Source: Laccaria trichodermophora
Lineage: Eukaryota > Basidiomycota > Agaricomycetes > Agaricales > Hydnangiaceae
DNA: 64,000 bases
Direction: 5' to 3'
Assembly (NCBI GenBank): GCA_018417955.1
Contig: JACTVC010000032.1
Span: 486,006 to 550,005, forward strand
Shown: positions 1 to 11,564 of the stretch, in pieces
Layout of the letters: each line of letters begins with the position of its first letter
Position numbering within the stretch: position 1 is the stretch's first letter
Notes under the pieces: generated by a model
What the model saw: the letters and a program-made list of their open reading frames with translations, nothing else
What the model was told of the DNA's origin: nothing
Databases searched by the model: none
Program-made: the position numbers and the translations under genes

Positions 1-194
1 GAAAAAAGATACAAGGGCACTAACTACGGTATACGATGGCAACGCCCGGGGTCAAAGAAATATTGCTTTGCCATGGTTCTGGAATATGGCCGTGGCTGAT
101 GATTTGTCGGGTTCAACTTACATGGAACAAGGTTAGATCCAGTCACTTTTATTACTCTGCATGAATTGAAACCAGACAAATCAAAGTATATCAG

Positions 195-464
195 GTGAAT
201 TGGCTCAGAGCAAAAGCTCGATATGACCGGTGGTCAGAAGAGCATCTCTTGATCCCAAACGAAATGAACTGGACCCGCCTCTATTTCATCAACAAAGCAA
301 GGGAGTGGGCTGGGCTGAGGGACTTGGTGCCAGACAAGCCGGGACATGTATGCTTTGCCAAGGGGCAAATCAGTATGTGGAAAGAACTGGCCTTCCAGGC
401 CACCAAAGAATTTATAAATGCCGGGGTCATGTGCGAGGCCATTGCATTACCTAATCCTAGTTGA
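195..464 (+). pseudogene. KDZ-superfamily transposase, C-terminal fragment
   Basis: An 89-codon open stretch matches the pattern I remember for the C-terminal helical region of fungal Kyakuja-Dileera-Zisupton (KDZ) transposases: a WLRAKARYDRW segment rich in Arg/Lys and Trp, an acidic EE followed by EM, a second Trp-containing helix, and a Gln/Met helix near the end. The catalytic RNase-H-like core is absent and would lie left of the window. The preceding 190 bases contain no long frame and may hold an intron ending near position 194. KDZ transposases in mushrooms are often found beside TET/JBP genes, and one lies 1 kb downstream here. The match is from memory of the family pattern, not an alignment. 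Confidence 0.5.
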
Positions 465-492
465 ATCAAACTATTCTTTCTCATTGTCCACC

Positions 493-1372
493 ATGTATGC
501 AAAAGAACACCTGTCGTTTGACTCCAGCCGAGCAGGGCAATGGATTGACGAGGTGCTGAAGATACGGCCTCCATCTTTTACCAGAGATTCTTCTGTAGTG
601 GCGAATCTCCTCTGGAAGGACGAGCAAGAGTTCCAGGAGGTACTGTGCTACTGGTCCTCTCGATTCAGAGCCATTTTGTCATCAAAGCTCGAAAACCCCA
701 TTGACCCCGAGTTCAAGAATTGTTGGTTGGAGTACATGTTGGCCGAACAGGTGAGCTTTATTTTGCTGCGCCCGGCTAAACTCATTCCTTTGGTTAGGGG
801 TTCATTGTAGCGACTCTCGGCATGGCATGCGCCTATGGGCATAAAGTAACACTGCCCCAGATTTTTTCTCTTTGAGCTCACGTTCCTGCCAGTTTATCGT
901 CCCTCCCTTTTTAAAGTCCTGTCTCCAGGGTAACCCACTGCACCCTCAGGAAGCCTTCATGGATGACCATATCCGGCCTGCATACGAGTTTGCCTGGTGG
1001 AATACTCACATCACCTATCCACCAGGGGGTGTCGACGAACTTCTGAAAAGGTCATACAATTGGTTCAGATGGATGGCCAAGGGTGGTTTGCCAATCAAGT
1101 ACCTGGACACTGACACGTCCACGCTGACACCGGCCGAAGTTCAGCACATCAAGACCCAGTTGGAGAATGCTCAGGATTGTCTGCTTGAACGTATCAAGCG
1201 TGCTGAGGCCGAGGAAGAGTGGGTCACTGATCAGATTTTGGGTTGGGAGGAAATTGTACAGCAGTCTGCTCTTACTGATGTAATGAGGCATCACAAGAGT
1301 AGAAACTCAGGTGTAGGAAGCCCGGGATCGGGTTCGTCAAGCCCCCCTTCATCTCGAACATATTGGTGCTGA
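493..1372 (+). CDS. Hypothetical mushroom protein, probably multi-exon
   Basis: Two protein-like stretches lie in line: 493 to about 750 (Trp-rich, with LLWKDEQEFQEVLCYW) and about 958 to 1372 (MDDHIRPAYEFAWWN, then a coiled-coil-like Glu/Lys helix and a Ser/Pro-rich tail). The first ends at a GTGAGC donor after ...LAEQ near 751, so the stop-containing interval of about 200 bases could be an intron, which would be long for this window. I have seen similar low-complexity-tailed proteins next to KDZ genes in mushrooms but cannot name the family. It could also be a continuation of the KDZ gene. Start and splice sites are uncertain. Confidence 0.35.
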
Positions 1373-1412
1373 GGCCAAGGAAGCTTGGGTCAGATTTGTA
1401 ATACATCATTTA

Positions 1413-2686
1413 TTAGTTACCAGACAAATGATATATCACGTCTGCCATGGTCAACCACTGAGGCCTCTTCACCCCAAGCCTTTCCCCAACCTTTTTGTGC
1501 CAAAAGTGAGCTAAACAGGCCCGGTCACCCAGTACAGGACAAACACCATGTTGTAAAACATTGCCGGCCAGGGCAACAACCGTCCCAGGGTCATAAACAA
1601 GGCTAAACCCGAGCCCGGCTAAGTGACACCGGCCTCCTTTGTAGTTTCCGATGGTTAGCAACAAGTCAAAAGACTCCCTGTACCCCTTTAGATCTCGGTG
1701 ATCAATCGTCTCTCAGTTCAGGATGACTGAAAGACCAGTGAAAGGAGTGGCCCAAACGCAAAGAGCAATATTAATAGGATCGTCCAATGCCTCGGCATGA
1801 TCAGCAAGCTTCTCGAAGGCGGCTAAACCAGACTCAAAAAGATCGGGTTGTATGATGGCATAGATTGCGCCAACAATTGCATTGGCCAATACAAGATTCC
1901 TGAGGTAAGTTGAATTGGCAGGTTCCTGAATATCGGCTGATGCGTGTAGTGGATCCTTGGGACCTTCATGTCCTTGAGAAAACCAGCTGGGTGATAAATT
2001 TACAATCCCAGTGACCCTTTCATTCTCGGGGTGGTGATCCCGCCAACTCCCATTACTTCTCTTTTTGGGGCTCAAAGAACCTGTGTGATCCCAAATAAAT
2101 GTCTAGTAAAGTGAGGAAAGTCTGAGGGCGTAATGAAGTGAAAGTAATTACCCGAAGCTGTTCTGAGAACATTTGAGGAAAGTACCAAAGTAAAATGTGA
2201 CCCTGCAGGTCGGTTATATGGCATGGTTGATCGAGGTAGGGGATACTGGACCCGGCTGTTTCGTAGATCGGTGGGAATCGTGCCAAAAGTTTCTTCTCCA
2301 ACTCCTCATTGCTTCCACTCTGTCTCGGTGACAAGTCTGCAGCATAGTTCCGGACGTCCCAAGTAGTCGTATCTGTCCACAACTTAGTCAAGATCGGCCG
2401 GCTAGAAGTGAAACATACATGAAGATTTGAATGCTTCTTCAAGCATGTTAATTACCCTTTCAACAGATGCTTGGGCCTCCGGCTCCAACCATGGTGGTGG
2501 AGCAGGACGAGGAATGCTTGGGCTATGTAAAGACCGCAACTGGCCTCTGAAGTATCGAGCTAGATCCCTTGTATATTGAAAGAAATCTGGGGCAGTCATG
2601 AACAAAAAAAAAGGATTTTTGACACTTTTAACTGGCAAAACATGAGGCTCGGGCATGGATTTATTTATTACGTAGAACAGGGACAT
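1413..2686 (-). pseudogene. TET/JBP-type 2-oxoglutarate/Fe(II) dioxygenase, broken
   Basis: Read on the minus strand, the order is an N-terminal helical part (2686-2402), a segment with WDVRNYA and CHITDLQGHILLWYFP (2442-2053), LSPSWFSQGHE and a Trp/Phe-rich part (2075-1713), then FTGLSVILN. After one in-frame TGA at 1713-1715 the same frame continues to 1413 with DHRDLKGY (the HxD iron motif), a GLGFSLVYDPGTVV strand, the distal histidine in VLQHGV and a later Arg. This is the layout of fungal TET/JBP oxygenases, which oxidise 5-methylcytosine. The family usually has Arg after the Asn where TGA now stands, so CGA-to-TGA is likely. The frame also changes near 2420 and near 2065, by short intron or indel. 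As it stands the catalytic half would not be translated. Confidence 0.65.
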
Positions 2687-3420
2687 AATTCCAGGTCTGT
2701 CAGGGTCATACTATAATTAGGATAGGATCGGCGTCTTTCCTGTCCGGTTGCGCCAGGCCTTTCAGATCAGCCAACTACTTTCTGCTCATCCAGGCTTTCA
2801 AACAAGGCTTGACATGAATTTTTTTTTGAAAAAGATACAGGTAGTAATGGTATGACGTATTAAGAGACCCGTGTTACGCCACATGCCCTTTCGTAATAGG
2901 TGAAATGGTGTTTGGATAGAGTAAAAAGGACGTACGGTAAGGTAACCCTCTCGCCGTCGTCATCGATGATGGTCAAGAGTATCGTCCCCTAATCACCATG
3001 TTAGTGGGAAAAACGAAGTACAAAGGGGATTGCTCACGTCTGGCAACCTGCCGGTGGAGTCTACTGTTGCATACTGGAGGCCGCCGATACACATATTGTA
3101 CCATACACGGGTTCCTTTCTGACGAATCATCAGCTGGTTACGACCAATGGAGATATACAGAACCTACGGGGTAGGGGTTGGGTGGAGGGATACCCAACAG
3201 ACCCCAGATTGTCATGGGGGTGAAGTTATTCATGTCGCAGATGAGGGGGGTGAAGATGGGTCCTTGAAATGTGAGAGGGTTTTTAAAGGGGGAAACACGC
3301 ATGTTTTCAGGTTAAATTACAACCCTCGATGCAACCCTATATCAGAAGCATAAACGATGGCGGCACGAGCCTCGAGGCCAAGGCTGTCTTGCAAAAGAGT
3401 TGAAAGAGTCATAAACATAA
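2687..3420. other. Spacer, nothing recognised
   Basis: No convincing coding frame or repeat was seen. Short open frames at 3147-3551 lack family features. Confidence 0.4.
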
Positions 3421-3489
3421 GCATGGCCGGGGATTGAACCCGGAAGCTGGGGATTCAACCTGGAAGCCAACTCTACCATTAGACCATGC
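3421..3489 (-). tRNA. tRNA-Gly(TCC)-like sequence, degenerate
   Basis: On the minus strand the 69 bases start GCATGGT and end GCCATGC, a 7-bp acceptor-like stem with one G-T pair. TCTAATGGTAGAG resembles the A box and D arm, CTTCCAG an anticodon loop with TCC, and GGGTTCAATCCC the B box and T arm. The 3' side of the anticodon stem does not pair, and a second T-arm-like stretch sits where it should be, so this is more likely a tRNA pseudogene or SINE head than a working tRNA-Gly. Confidence 0.4.
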
Positions 3490-3805
3490 CGACCTCCAAA
3501 AATTGTTGGTAAATCTGGGATAAGGGGTGAATTCTTGATTTCGTACTCCAATTGGTCTTATGTCCGGGCCCAGCTTGGACTGTAGTTTAAATGCTGAACA
3601 AGTCAGTGCTGAGTTTACAGGACCGGGTTCAATCACACCCAAACAAGTCACTGTTATCAAGCTATTAGACATGGTTGTCAGCTAAGTTACATTTTTTTGC
3701 CATCGACTTGGCCACCGGGTTGTCTTATGCACCGGGTTCACCCCCCGAACAAGTCAGTGCCAAGCTTCGATGCCCTAATTCAGTCTGCCCCAGGCTCAAA
3801 TCCCG

Positions 3806-4594
3806 AATGGCTTAGTGGTTGAGGTGTGAGGTGTACGTAGTGTATCTATGTATGCCCTGGGTTCAAATCCCAGACAAACTTTTTACTTGCTGCTATTAGA
3901 GTGACATGGTTGGCAGGTAATAAATACTGACCAACATTGTCTTCAATGTTGGCTTGGCTTAGTGGATAAGCTGGGAGGTATATGTCGTGTATCCCTGGGT
4001 TCGAATCCCGGAAGTCACTTGTCGCAGCTCTTGCGAGTAACATGCTAAAATTTTACTAATCAATGCTCGTTTGCATCATCTAGTCCCTAGAACAGGTTGT
4101 CTTCTGCCGAGAGCAGGTAGTAAGTTACAAGGTACCGAGCATGCATATCTTAGACCGAGAACGGGTAAAGTTAAAAAAGTGCCGAGCTTGTGTGTGTAGT
4201 ATGCCCGGGTTTAAATCCAAAACAAGTCATGGCTTGGACGTCTTCAAAGTTTTATTGCTATTCGAGTGACATGGCCGGCAGGTAATAGATACTGACCCGC
4301 ATCATCTTCCAAGGTTGGCTTGGCTTAGTGGTTAAGCTGGGAGGTGTATGTACTATATGTATGTATGTCCTGGGTTCAAATCCCAAACAAGCCATGGTTC
4401 GCGTTTTGAAAAGTCTTTTACTTACTGCAGCTAAAAGATACTGACCGGACCTGTATGCCCTGGGTTCGAATCCCAAATTTTTTTACTTACCGCCATTAGA
4501 GTGACATGGTCATCAGGTAAAAGATACCAACCAACATTGTCTTGGAACGTTGGCTTGGCTTAGTGGTTAAGCTTGGAGGTGTAGGTACTATATG
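3806..4594 (+). repeat. Tandem tRNA-like (SINE-type) units, left array
   Basis: At least three well-formed units (about 3806-3885, 3955-4018, 4317-4393), partial ones near 4200 and 4440-4470, and one cut off at 4594 share a Pol III A box (GGCTTAGTGGTTAAG) and B box (GGGTTCAAATCCC). The unit at 4317-4393 has a GGCTTG/CAAGCC acceptor-like stem, a D-arm-like GCTT/AAGC stem and a TGGG/CCCA T stem. A shared spacer follows each unit (ends in AGTGACATGGT..GGTAAAAGATAC). The last unit is interrupted exactly by the LTR at 4595, and its other half is found inverted at 17,910 and below. No coding is seen. Confidence 0.75.
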
Positions 4595-5142
4595 TGCGGG
4601 AACCTATTACGAGGTAGCGAAGTAGTTTGAGTCTCTCGTAGTTAACGACGTAGACGACTGGCGAGCGGATGAAGTAATTACGATTGTCGCAATGGTGTAA
4701 TGACCTTATAGGAAGGTCGGAATCTAAGAGTCTTGCGGAATTACGCTAAGCGAGATGCTACTTGCGCTCTGGAATGCCACGAGCGTAGCTAATCTCTCCT
4801 TTCCCGGAATGCCGCAGAAAGGTTCAACGCAATCCTGCAGGATGGAATGGAAAAGAGAACGGTAAACGCGCAAAGACGGAGAGGCATGAGCTCTCCTAGA
4901 TAGTCACAAACAGTTACTGACCTAATCACACTATTCCTTTGGGTAGCTTGGTGAAGAGTCGTGAAGACGATGCTCTTGACAGCAAGCGGGGACGAAGAAG
5001 ATGGATGTAAAAAAGATGATCATAACTCCATGACTAGAAGCTTTGTAACTAAATGTGACTATCGTGACTGTAACGCGTAAATGAAGAGAAATCGTTGAAT
5101 AGGAAATACCATAATGTTGAGATACTGTCCGGTCCCCTCACA
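4595..5142 (-). repeat. Ty3/gypsy LTR A
   Basis: A 548-bp LTR beginning TGTGAGGGGACCGG and ending GGTTCCCGCA on the minus strand. It is followed on its internal side by a purine tract (AAATAGGGGGGCTT, minus strand), as expected for a 3' LTR. Left flank is atatg inside a tRNA-like unit. Confidence 0.9.
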
Positions 5143-5161
5143 AAGCCCCCCTATTTCCCAT

Positions 5162-6351
5162 TTAACGAGGGTGATACTCCTCCGGCAGATCGATGTCTGT
5201 TAGGCGACGCTTGTGCCAATTGATTGGAAACCCATCCAAGAGTCTTGCATGCAGGCGGTGAAGCGATGCCGGAGCTATCTGGTTGAGTTGCTCCTTTGGT
5301 CCTCGAGAGCTACGGTTACGACGGCGGAAGTAGTCCTTCCACATTCCTGGTGTTTTGAACTTTGCAGTCCCTTGCAGGATCTCCTTCGTGAGGTCCGTGA
5401 ACATAGCCTCCATCTTAGAATCCCATTCCCCAGTCCAAAAGAAGCATCCGTCATCCAGGACATCCTTGGAAGGATATAAAGACTTGTCCTTGTCTCCGTC
5501 ACTGCGGATACAGCCGAAGAGAATGTCGACTTCTTGCGGGGTCATCTCGTCAGTGTAGAGAAACATGGGGAACTCATCGTCAGAGTCGATGTTTCCGCGC
5601 CGATGAAGGTAAACGTCGGGTGATGGCCCGTCCATGAACTGGGCAACTAACTCAGAACCGCCCCATTTACGACCTAGCCAAGCTTCAGGTCCACCCATAC
5701 CTATAAGAACTCGTGCGTGGGGACGGTGGATGATATCGTTAACGCGGCTCATATAGTAGGCCTTGAGTGCACCCTGAGCCATGTATATGAAGGGGGGCTC
5801 CACTGCTGACGATGGTTTGCCCACTAGTCGATCAGTATCGGATACGTCTTCGGGCTTGAACCTGCTGAAGTCCTCCACCTTCACTCCAATTTTGAAGGGA
5901 ATTCCCCAGCGAACCGCCTTGTATAGTAATGCTGCTACAGTGGAACAATCAGGGGAGCAGGCTGCCCAATACCGCAGACGAGCCTGAGCGCTTTCGTCAC
6001 CGATTAAAAGATACCCCACCTCCAGGAAGTCCTTGTTCCATGCCAGCAGTTTCTTGCTGGTCCATGGTGGATTAACGACATCAAAGTCTTGGCCTAATTT
6101 GCGGAGCTCGATCACGAAATTAGCTCGTTGTAGGGGAAGTGGAACGGACGATCGCGACAAAGAGCGAACGGGTGAAGCGGAACGCCTTCGCCCCAAGAGG
6201 CTCCTTTCTTGCCGGTCGTTAGACGGCCTTGTGCTCGCTGAGGACTCGCCAGAGAAAGACTCGTTGGATGCAATGGCAACCATTGACTTCACCCATTTTG
6301 AATCTGAAGCAATAGGCGATGATGCTCTGGGAACGAAGAGTTGCGGGTATG
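5162..6351 (-). pseudogene. Third ORF of the Ty3/gypsy element, C-terminal ~395 codons
   Basis: This is nearly identical to the C-terminal part of the ORF at 35,497-38,061. It starts at a YPQLFVPRASS segment directly abutting the palindromic element and ends in LPEEYHPR. It keeps an Arg codon (CGA) where the other copy has a TGA stop, so it serves as the reference for that lesion. I see no transmembrane segment or signal peptide, and no enzyme motif I recognise; Trp-rich segments (GRKWGGSELV, MWKDYFRRRNR) and an acidic middle stand out. The N-terminal half is missing, so the copy cannot be functional. Confidence 0.75.
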
Positions 6352-9300
6352 CACTAGTGGGCACCACTACTTATCATAACTTATAGTCAATTGCCTGCAC
6401 AGTCATTTATTTGCAGCCCAGTAAAAATATGAAATGAAATGGCTAGGCAAATGAAATGATATGTGTCTTATTTCATTCTGTCTACCTTATGTCATTCAAC
6501 TTGGGATCCTGTCATTCTTCCCTAGGACTATTTATCATTGCTTCTCTAGGGCGATATTTTTGATATTTCATTCTTCCCCAGGGCTATATATCATTGCTTC
6601 CCAGAGTGATATTTTTGATATTTCATTCTTCCCCAGAGCTATATATCATTGCTTCTCTAGGGCGATATTTTTGATATTTCATTCTTCCCCAGGGCTATAT
6701 ATTATTACTTGCCTAGGGCGATATTTTTGGTATTTCATTTTTACCCAGGGCTATATATCATTGCTTGCCTAGGGTGATATTTTTGATATTTCATTGTTTT
6801 GCAGGGCTATATATCATTGCTTGCCTAGGGTGATATTTTTGGTATTTCATTGTTCTCCAGGGCTATATTTTTGGTATTTCATTTTTCCCCAGGGCTATAT
6901 ATCATTGCTTGCTTAGGGCGATATTTTTGATATTTCATTGTTTTCCAGGGCTATATATCTTTGCTTGCCTAGGGCGATATTTTTGGTATTTCATTTTTCC
7001 CTAGGGCAATATTTCTGGTATTTCAGGGTTGTTAGGAAAGTGGTCACATGACCAATTCCCTAAAATAGCAAAAAAAATTAAAGTTGTAGCCCCGCACTCT
7101 AGCTTCTAGAATCTATTTGAATTATGTTCTGAAGTGCTCCTGTAGTGGAGATATGATGTAAAAGACTTTCAAAAGTGTCGCGTTTTTTTTTGTTTTTTGT
7201 GTTTTTCTCCATGAAAACAAAACCAAACAACATGATTTCAGTATATTTAGAAAGCTAAAAGAAAGGGCTACAATTATTGTATCATGGGAAAAATGACCAA
7301 AAAAGGAAGGTGCATGTAGTGTGTGCTTTTCATTAGAATGGTTTGTAGTGTCTGCTTTTTGAGACTGCAAAAGATTTGTAGTGTGCGCTTTTTCATTAAA
7401 AAAGTTTGTAGTGTCTGCTTTTGAGACTACAAAAGATTTGTAGTGTCCGCTTTTTCATTAAAAAAGTTTGTAGTGTCTGCTTTTTAAGACTGCAAAAGAT
7501 CTGTAGTGTCCGCTTTTTGAGACTACAAAAGATTTGTAGTGTGCGCTTTTTCATTAAAAAAGTTTGTATTGTCTGCTTTTTGAGACTGCAAAAGATCTGT
7601 AGTGTCCGCTTTTTGAGACTACAAAAGATTTGTAGTGTGCGCTTTTTCATTAAAAAAGTTTGTAGTGTCCGCTTTTTGAGACTACAAAAGATTTATAGTG
7701 TGCGCTTTTTCATTAGAAAAGTTTGTAGTGTCCGCTTTTTGAGACTACAAAAGATTTGTAGTATGCGCTTTTTCATTAAAAAAGTTTGTAGTGTCTGCTT
7801 TTTGAGACTACAAAAGTTTGTAGTTAACATGTAGTTTATAGTGTCCCTGACTCTGTATAGGTTCTGGGGGATGTGGTTGAAGGATTGACATGACCTTACA
7901 TATTGCCATTGCTGCAGTATTAGTTTTTGACAGCATGCCCAGTTGGCTTTCAGTCCAGGGAGGCCATTCATATTGATAACTATCTTTGGGACAGGCCAAT
8001 AGCTGCTGCAGTCTATTCCTTCATATTGATAGCTACTGTCCTATGTCAAAACACAGTTATAGGTTCATGGAGACATGGGTTGAAGGATTGACTGACCTTA
8101 CATATTGCCATTGCTGCAGCATTAGTTTTTGACATCATGCCCAAGTTAACTTTCATATCAGGACAGGCTATTTTCTGCTTTAACATTGATAGCTATTGGC
8201 CTGTCCCAAAGATAGTTATCAATATGAATAGCCCCCCCTGGTCTGAAAGCCAACTGGGCATGATGTCAAAAACTAATGCTGCAGCAATGGCAGTATGTAA
8301 GGTCATGTCAATCCTTCAACCCATATCTCCATGAACCTATAACTGTGTTTTGAAATAGGACAGTAGCTATCAATATGAAGGAATAGACTGCAGCAATGGC
8401 AATATGTAAGGTCATGTCAATCCTTCAACCACATCCCCCAGAACCTATACAGAGTCAGGGACACTATAAACTACATGTTAACTACAAACTTTTGCAGTCT
8501 TAAAAAGCAGACACTACAAACTTTTTTAATGAAAAAGCACATACTACAAATCTTTTGTAGTCTCAAAAGTGGACACTACAAACTTTTCTAATGAAAAAGC
8601 GCACACTATAAATCTTTTGTAGTCTCAAAAAGCGGACACTACAAACTTTTTTAATGAAAAAGCGCACACTACAAATCTTTTGTAGTCTCAAAAAGCGGAC
8701 ACTACAGATCTTTTGCAGTCTCAAAAAGCAGACACTACAAACTTTTTTAATGAAAAAGCGGACACTACAAATCTTTTGTAGTCTCAAAAGCAGACACTAC
8801 AAACTTTTTTAATGAAAAAGCGCACACTACAAATCTTTTGCAGTCTCAAAAAGCAGACACTACAAACCATTCTAATGAAAAGCACACACTACATGCACCT
8901 TCCTTTTTTGGTCATTTTTCCCATGATACAATAATTGTAGCCCTTTCTTTTAGCTTTCTAAATATACTGAAATCATGTTGTTTGGTTTTGTTTTCATGGA
9001 GAAAAACACAAAAAACAAAAAAAAACGCGACACTTTTGAAAGTCTTTTACATCATATCTCCACTACAGGAGCACTTCAGAACATAATTCAAATAGATTCT
9101 AGAAGCTAGAGTGCGGGGCTACAACTTTAATTTTTTTTGCTATTTTAGGGAATTGGTCATGTGACCACTTTCCTAACAACCCTGAAATACCAGAAATATT
9201 GCCCTAGGGAAAAATGAAATACCAAAAATATCGCCCTAGGCAAGCAAAGATATATAGCCCTGGAAAACAATGAAATATCAAAAATATCGCCCTAAGCAAG

Positions 9301-9855
9301 CAATGATATATAGCCCTGGGGAAAAATGAAATACCAAAAATATAGCCCTGGAGAACAATGAAATACCAAAAATATCACCCTAGGCAAGCAATGATATATA
9401 GCCCTGCAAAACAATGAAATATCAAAAATATCACCCTAGGCAAGCAATGATATATAGCCCTGGGTAAAAATGAAATACCAAAAATATCGCCCTAGGCAAG
9501 TAATAATATATAGCCCTGGGGAAGAATGAAATATCAAAAATATCGCCCTAGAGAAGCAATGATATATAGCTCTGGGGAAGAATGAAATATCAAAAATATC
9601 ACTCTGGGAAGCAATGATATATAGCCCTGGGGAAGAATGAAATATCAAAAATATCGCCCTAGAGAAGCAATGATAAATAGTCCTAGGGAAGAATGACAGG
9701 ATCCCAAGTTGAATGACATAAGGTAGACAGAATGAAATAAGACACATATCATTTCATTTGCCTAGCCATTTCATTTCATATTTTTACTGGGCTGCAAATA
9801 AATGACTGTGCAGGCAACTGCCCAGTATTTATCATATAAGTGGTGCCCACCACTC
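6352..9855. mobile_element. Palindromic element 1 (3.5 kb)
   Basis: An almost perfect inverted repeat mirrored about position 8104 (for example 6461-6772 mirrors 9436-9747 and 7122-7370 mirrors 8838-9086). Each arm runs, from outside in: a terminal segment with GTGGGCACCAC and TTGCCTGCACAGTC, a tandem array of a ~55-60-bp unit containing TATATATCATTGCTT and TTTTTGATATTTCATT (6500-7025), a ~300-bp core with GGTCACATGACC (7042-7053 and mirror), a tandem array of TTTGTAGTGTCCGCTTTTT units (7345-7820), and a central spacer with its own inner inverted parts. No transposase is present. Open frames inside are repeat translations. It lies exactly between the gag and ORF3 fragments, without a matching target duplication. 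Confidence 0.8.
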
Positions 9856-10146
9856 GCTAGTCGGTCGTGATCTGGGAAGACTAGGAAGGTTTTGGGGAGT
9901 TTTTGATGGTGAAGAGTTCTTAGAAGTGGGACGTGATGGAACACGATTAGTTTTAGACGGTGACGAAGATCGCGAACGATCTGTAACAAGGGGTTGACTC
10001 AGCGAAGATGGAGGAGCACCTCTTAAAGGTTTTCTCAAACTGGATCTTTCGGATTTGGATCCGTCGACTCCTCTAACTTCAATAGTCTCTCCTACTTCTG
10101 TTCTAACGCCGGCCAGGTTGTCGTTAATTCCCACAGTGTCCACCGT
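9856..10146 (-). pseudogene. Ty3/gypsy gag, N-terminal fragment
   Basis: Immediately inside LTR B the minus strand reads a Ser/Pro/Arg-rich leader (VDTVGINDN..., SRPTSKNSSPSKTPQN) that continues into the same sequence as the beginning of gag at 18,537. The first 112 bases from the palindrome edge (9856-9967) duplicate 18,537-18,648 in inverted orientation with only a couple of differences. The remainder, up to LTR B, exists only here, so this piece supplies the gag start that the plus-strand copy lacks. No ATG is evident in frame near the LTR; TGGACACTGTGGG four bases inside the LTR is a possible primer-binding site. Confidence 0.65.
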
Positions 10147-10694
10147 TGCGGGAACCTATTACGAGGTAGCGAAGTAGTTTGAGTCTCTCATAGTTAACGA
10201 CGTAGACGACTGGCGAGCGGATGAAGTAATTACGATTGTCGCAATGGTGTAATGACCTTATAGGAAGGTCGGAATCTAAGAGTCTTGCGGAATTACGCTA
10301 AGCGAGATGCTACTTGCGCTCTGGAATGCCACGAGCGTAGCTAATCTCTCCTTTCCCGGAATGCCGCAGAAAGGTTCAACGCAATCCTGCAGGATGGAAT
10401 GGAAAAGAGAACGGTAAACGCGCAAAGACGGAGAGGCATGAGCTCTCCTAGATAGTCACAAACAGTTACTGACCTAATCACACTATTCCTTTGGGTAGCT
10501 TGGTGAAGAGTCGTGAAGACGATGCTCTTGACAGCAAGCAGGGACGAAGAAGATGGATGTAAAAAAGATGATCATAACTCCATGACTAGAAGCTTTGTAA
10601 CTAAATGTGACTATCGTGACTGTAACGCGTAAATGAAGAGAAATCGTTGAATAGGAAATACCATAATGTTGAGATACTGTCCGGTCCCCTCACA
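10147..10694 (-). repeat. Ty3/gypsy LTR B
   Basis: A 548-bp LTR in minus orientation. Its outer flank is ggaca, within the integrase-core gene fragment. It shares the CCCTGCTTGC variant with LTR D, whereas LTRs A and C have CCCCGCTTGC. Confidence 0.9.
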
Positions 10695-10981
10695 GGACAC
10701 CAAACTTGTTGTTGAGTTTGTAAAGAAGCGCTGGTCTATTTGAGAGGATCAAAATCACGTATTGTTGAAGTGGAAGAACATATCACGAACTTGATAATGA
10801 AATCATGTTCAGCCTCGAGCCTGGCCAAACATTGTGCAGTGCTAAGCTTTTCTTTTGCATACTGGTGCAAGGCTTCCTTGAGTGTGTCGTCATCTGGGTC
10901 TTCAAAAAACAGGTCATCAGCAAAGATGAACCAGGGGCGGCAGAGTGCGCAGCGACAAACAATTTTTTGGCCCATAGCCAT
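10695..10981 (-). pseudogene. Integrase-core domain protein, N-terminal part (5' half of split gene)
   Basis: The minus strand encodes a helical N-terminal region (DDTLKEALHQYAKEKLSTAQ, then CLARLEAEHDFIIK) typical of the mushroom integrase-core protein family. A 55-nt intron (GTTCGT...AATAG) follows, then PALLYKLNNKFGV, where the coding sequence stops at the LTR. The rest of the protein begins at 38,629 on the opposite strand with PSVRKLPPLDIA, and joining at the shared TGTCC target duplication keeps the frame. The gene was therefore split by a retrotransposon insertion and its 5' half then flipped. Function in the host is unknown; the family resembles retroviral-type DDE integrases. Confidence 0.75.
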
Positions 10982-11564
10982 TTATTCCGGTTGGGTTGTT
11001 ATTGCTCATGAGTTCGAAGGTGAAATAAATCGGTGGAGGGATGACACTTTGAACTTGAATCTGGCCAGCTTATATAGGTCAACAGGCCTCAGCAAGAAAT
11101 TTAATTAGCCATGATTCTTCAACTGTACATAATGCGGTCTAAGCGAGGATAGTACTGCTGAAGGGTTCAAGATTACAGCTACTGACGTTTCAGAATGGAA
11201 GTGTGAAGGATGTAAGTGAGGTGGATGTGTTTACATACACGGCAAGATATCGACAACTATGAAGGAGCCCCGAATCTGGAGAAAGCATCATCTTAATTAC
11301 CCTCTGCCGTCTCATCATCGGAAGGGTCCTTTTCCTCTGAGCTAAGAGAACGAAGCTGGAGCGCACGACAAATATGGCTGCAGTGGTGTTGCGCTGTGAA
11401 AGTCTTGATGCCCTCCAGCCCATGATCCCCGATGCCAGAGTCCCTGTGTGTTGATTAAAATAAAAAACATGGAACAGTGAGGGATAACCATGCATGATTG
11501 CTGGGAATGAGACATCGGATCGAAGAGAATGAATGTATCAATGCCGCGGATAGTCATTGGAGAC

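Larger units (their letters stand above)
4595..10694 (-). mobile_element. Ty3/gypsy element, gutted composite copy (LTR A to LTR B)
   Basis: Two 548-bp LTRs in minus orientation enclose only the first ~290 bases of gag (next to LTR B) and the last ~1.2 kb of a third ORF (next to LTR A), with a 3.5-kb palindromic element between them. Everything from mid-gag to mid-ORF3 is absent. The outer flanks do not match each other (atatg left, ggaca right), so this is not one simple insertion: each flank matches a flank of the plus-strand element at 17,911-38,628. Confidence 0.8.

Noticed and set aside
7396..8787. Open frames of 74-137 codons with repeated KKRTLQIFCSL or LRLQKICSVRF
   Set aside because: They are translations of the TTTGTAGTGTCC tandem array and are mirrored across the palindrome.
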